This document shows, in pieces, positions 63,052 to 64,000 of a stretch of 64,000 nt of DNA. The DNA lies in NCBI GenBank assembly GCA_903936705.1, contig CAIZWN010000005.1, forward strand, positions 311,883 through 375,882, given 5' to 3'. The DNA is from an uncultured Myxococcales bacterium. Lineage in GTDB: Bacteria > Myxococcota_A > UBA9042 > DTJE01. The number at the start of each line of letters is the position of its first letter. Within the stretch, counting starts at the first letter, position 1. The notes below the pieces were generated by a model. The model worked only from the letters and a program-made list of their open reading frames with translations, had not been told where the DNA came from and made no database searches. The translations under genes were made by a program, and so were the position numbers.

Positions 63052-63384
63052 TCAGTAGCGCCGGGGACCGCGATCGTAACCGCCGCCGCCGCCACCACCG
63101 CCGCCGCGGTCGTAGCCACCACCACCGCCACGCTCTTCGCGCTCGCGGGGGAAGTCAACCTTCACCGCGCGACCGTCGATGACCTGGCCGTCCATCTCGG
63201 CTTTGCACTTGGCAGCAGCCTCGTCGGACGAGAACGTAACAAAACCGAAGCCCTTCGAGCGCCCGGTGTCACGATCCATGATCACCTTGACGTCCTCGAT
63301 CTGGCCGTAGCGCTCGCACGCCTCGCGCAGTACCGAATCCGTCGTTCCCCATGCCAGTCCACCCATGAACAACTTGTTCTTCAT
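63052..63384 (-). CDS. Glycine-rich RRM RNA-binding protein
   Basis: 110 residues. One RNA recognition motif (about 2-80): RNP2 LFMGGL, RNP1 KGFGFVTF, both intact. A Gly-rich tail with two YDRG motifs ends the protein. Similar small proteins act as cold-shock or RNA-chaperone factors in cyanobacteria and myxobacteria. The ATG at 63384 has GGGGAG seven bases upstream; an earlier in-frame start has no SD. Confidence 0.93.
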   Translation of the reverse strand: MKNKLFMGGLAWGTTDSVLREACERYGQIEDVKVIMDRDTGRSKGFGFVTFSSDEAAAKCKAEMDGQVIDGRAVKVDFPREREERGGGGGYDRGGGGGGGGGYDRGPRRY

Positions 63385-63683
63385 CCGAAACTCCCCGTTG
63401 GCGAGCCGACGGCCCGCACACAAACACAACGCCCGATGACCGGGCACGAGAGGCCACCGCCAGGCGGCGTTTGGCTTGTCTCCTGAGGTCCGATGCGCAC
63501 CAAACGCATCGCTCGTTCAAACCGTGTCAGCGGGGCTCTTTACGAACCGGGTAGACTCGGGTGCGGAACGATCACGGCAGGAGGACCACCTCCGTTCCCG
63601 AGCACAGTACTTGTTTCCTGCAGAAAAAGCAAGTAATACATTCGCGAGTTACGGCAGCTTGCATGCCGGTGACTTTTGTCCCG
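63385..63683. other. Non-coding gap before the RRM gene
   Basis: 299 bases between the RRM start and the RND gene end, both minus strand. It includes an imperfect inverted repeat TACTTG/CAAGTA at 63608-63635. No supported CDS or clear promoter. Confidence 0.4.
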
Positions 63684-64000
63684 CTACCGGGCCATGGAAT
63701 CTGGAGGCTCCTTGCGACCTCCCCACAGGCGTTTACCGATCGCGTCGAGATAGGTGTACACAACAGGCGTTACATAAAGCGTCATCAACTGGCTGAAGAT
63801 CAGGCCGCCGACGACGGCGATACCCATGCCTCGGCGGGCCTCGGCACCTGCGCCGATGCCGATCGCAATCGGGAGTGTGCCTACCAGCGCCGCCATGGTC
63901 GTCATCATGATTGGCCGGAACCGGATGACACAGCCCTTGAAGATTGCTTCTGCCGGAGTCATCCCGTCCCGTCGCTCGGCCTCGAGGGCGAAGTCAATTT
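63684..64000 (-). CDS. RND efflux transporter, C-terminal part (5' end outside window)
   Basis: About 105 residues of the carboxy end of an AcrB/MdtB/CusA-type inner-membrane pump. Recognisable RND phrases are IDFALEAERRDGMTPAEA, RFRPIMMTT, GTLPIAIGIGAGAE and GMGIAVVGGLIFSQ, followed by the last membrane helix LMTLYVTPVVYTYLD. The exact subclass (multidrug HAE or metal) cannot be told from this part; GAGAEARRGMG favours HAE-type drug exporters. The gene continues beyond the window end. Confidence 0.92.
   Translation of the reverse strand, partial: IDFALEAERRDGMTPAEAIFKGCVIRFRPIMMTTMAALVGTLPIAIGIGAGAEARRGMGIAVVGGLIFSQLMTLYVTPVVYTYLDAIGKRLWGGRKEPPDSMAR

Overview
The window is high-GC bacterial chromosome, densely coded on both strands, with strong GGAGG-type ribosome binding sites. 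It has no rRNA, tRNA, insertion sequence, phage gene or CRISPR array that I can see. The gene set points to a Gram-negative deltaproteobacterial or Myxococcota-type organism. The signs are many outer-membrane lipoproteins with long Asp-rich tethers, Cys-rich CDDGNxCT repeat proteins, a Gly-rich RRM protein, abundant c-di-GMP signalling domains, an RND pump and a leucine-type acyl-CoA catabolic operon. The lineage is inferred from style, not from a marker tree.

Layout. 1-1375: 3' truncated GAF-GAF-GGDEF cyclase. 1607-9160: seven-gene operon for branched acyl-CoA oxidation and carboxylation (two acyl-CoA dehydrogenase-like proteins, carboxyltransferase, biotin carboxylase, biotin carrier, enoyl-CoA hydratase, BKACE/DUF849). 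9185-12870: ferredoxin-nitroreductase, a Cys-rich lipoprotein and an ABC-F ATPase behind a 12-bp tandem repeat. 12901-17130: complete bioB-F-A-D operon, which would supply biotin to the two carboxylase loci in the window. 17205-21035: acyl-CoA ligase, YihG-like acyltransferase and a creatininase-family hydrolase. 21369-25158: lipoproteins and a secreted alpha/beta hydrolase. 25322-32909: three GH5-type glycosidase lipoproteins, two of them very large endoglycoceramidase-like paralogues. 33089-36655: universal stress protein, acyl-CoA carboxylase carboxyltransferase and glycogen synthase. 36714-43660: small unknown protein, PilZ protein, membrane protein, ValS and FtsY. 43854-48651: lipoprotein, GAF-HD-GYP protein and a large lytic transglycosylase. 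48854-58599: four co-directional genes for exported proteins, three of them Cys-repeat lipoproteins and one a 15-residue-repeat protein. 58618-64000: small lytic transglycosylase, RlmI, an unknown protein, RpoD, RRM protein and the 3' end of an RND transporter gene.

Two parts deserve most attention. First, the glycosidase/hydrolase block: the two large GH5 genes lie 7.7 kb apart, yet each promoter carries the same exact 15-mer TGACAGTCTGTGTCA, a perfect TGACA-N5-TGTCA palindrome, in or next to the -35/-10 spacer. This looks like a dedicated regulon for surface glycolipid attack. Second, the 48.8-58.6 kb block: two paralogous proteins of 1157 and 1118 residues combine a lipoprotein anchor, an acidic linker, about 14 Cys-rich repeats, an Ig-like segment and a long C-terminal region whose character suggests a TULIP/BPI-like lipid-binding fold. 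They are followed by a third Cys-repeat lipoprotein and a small repeat protein. Together these look like an undescribed cell-surface system. Both interpretations are inferences that need fold prediction and genomic comparison.
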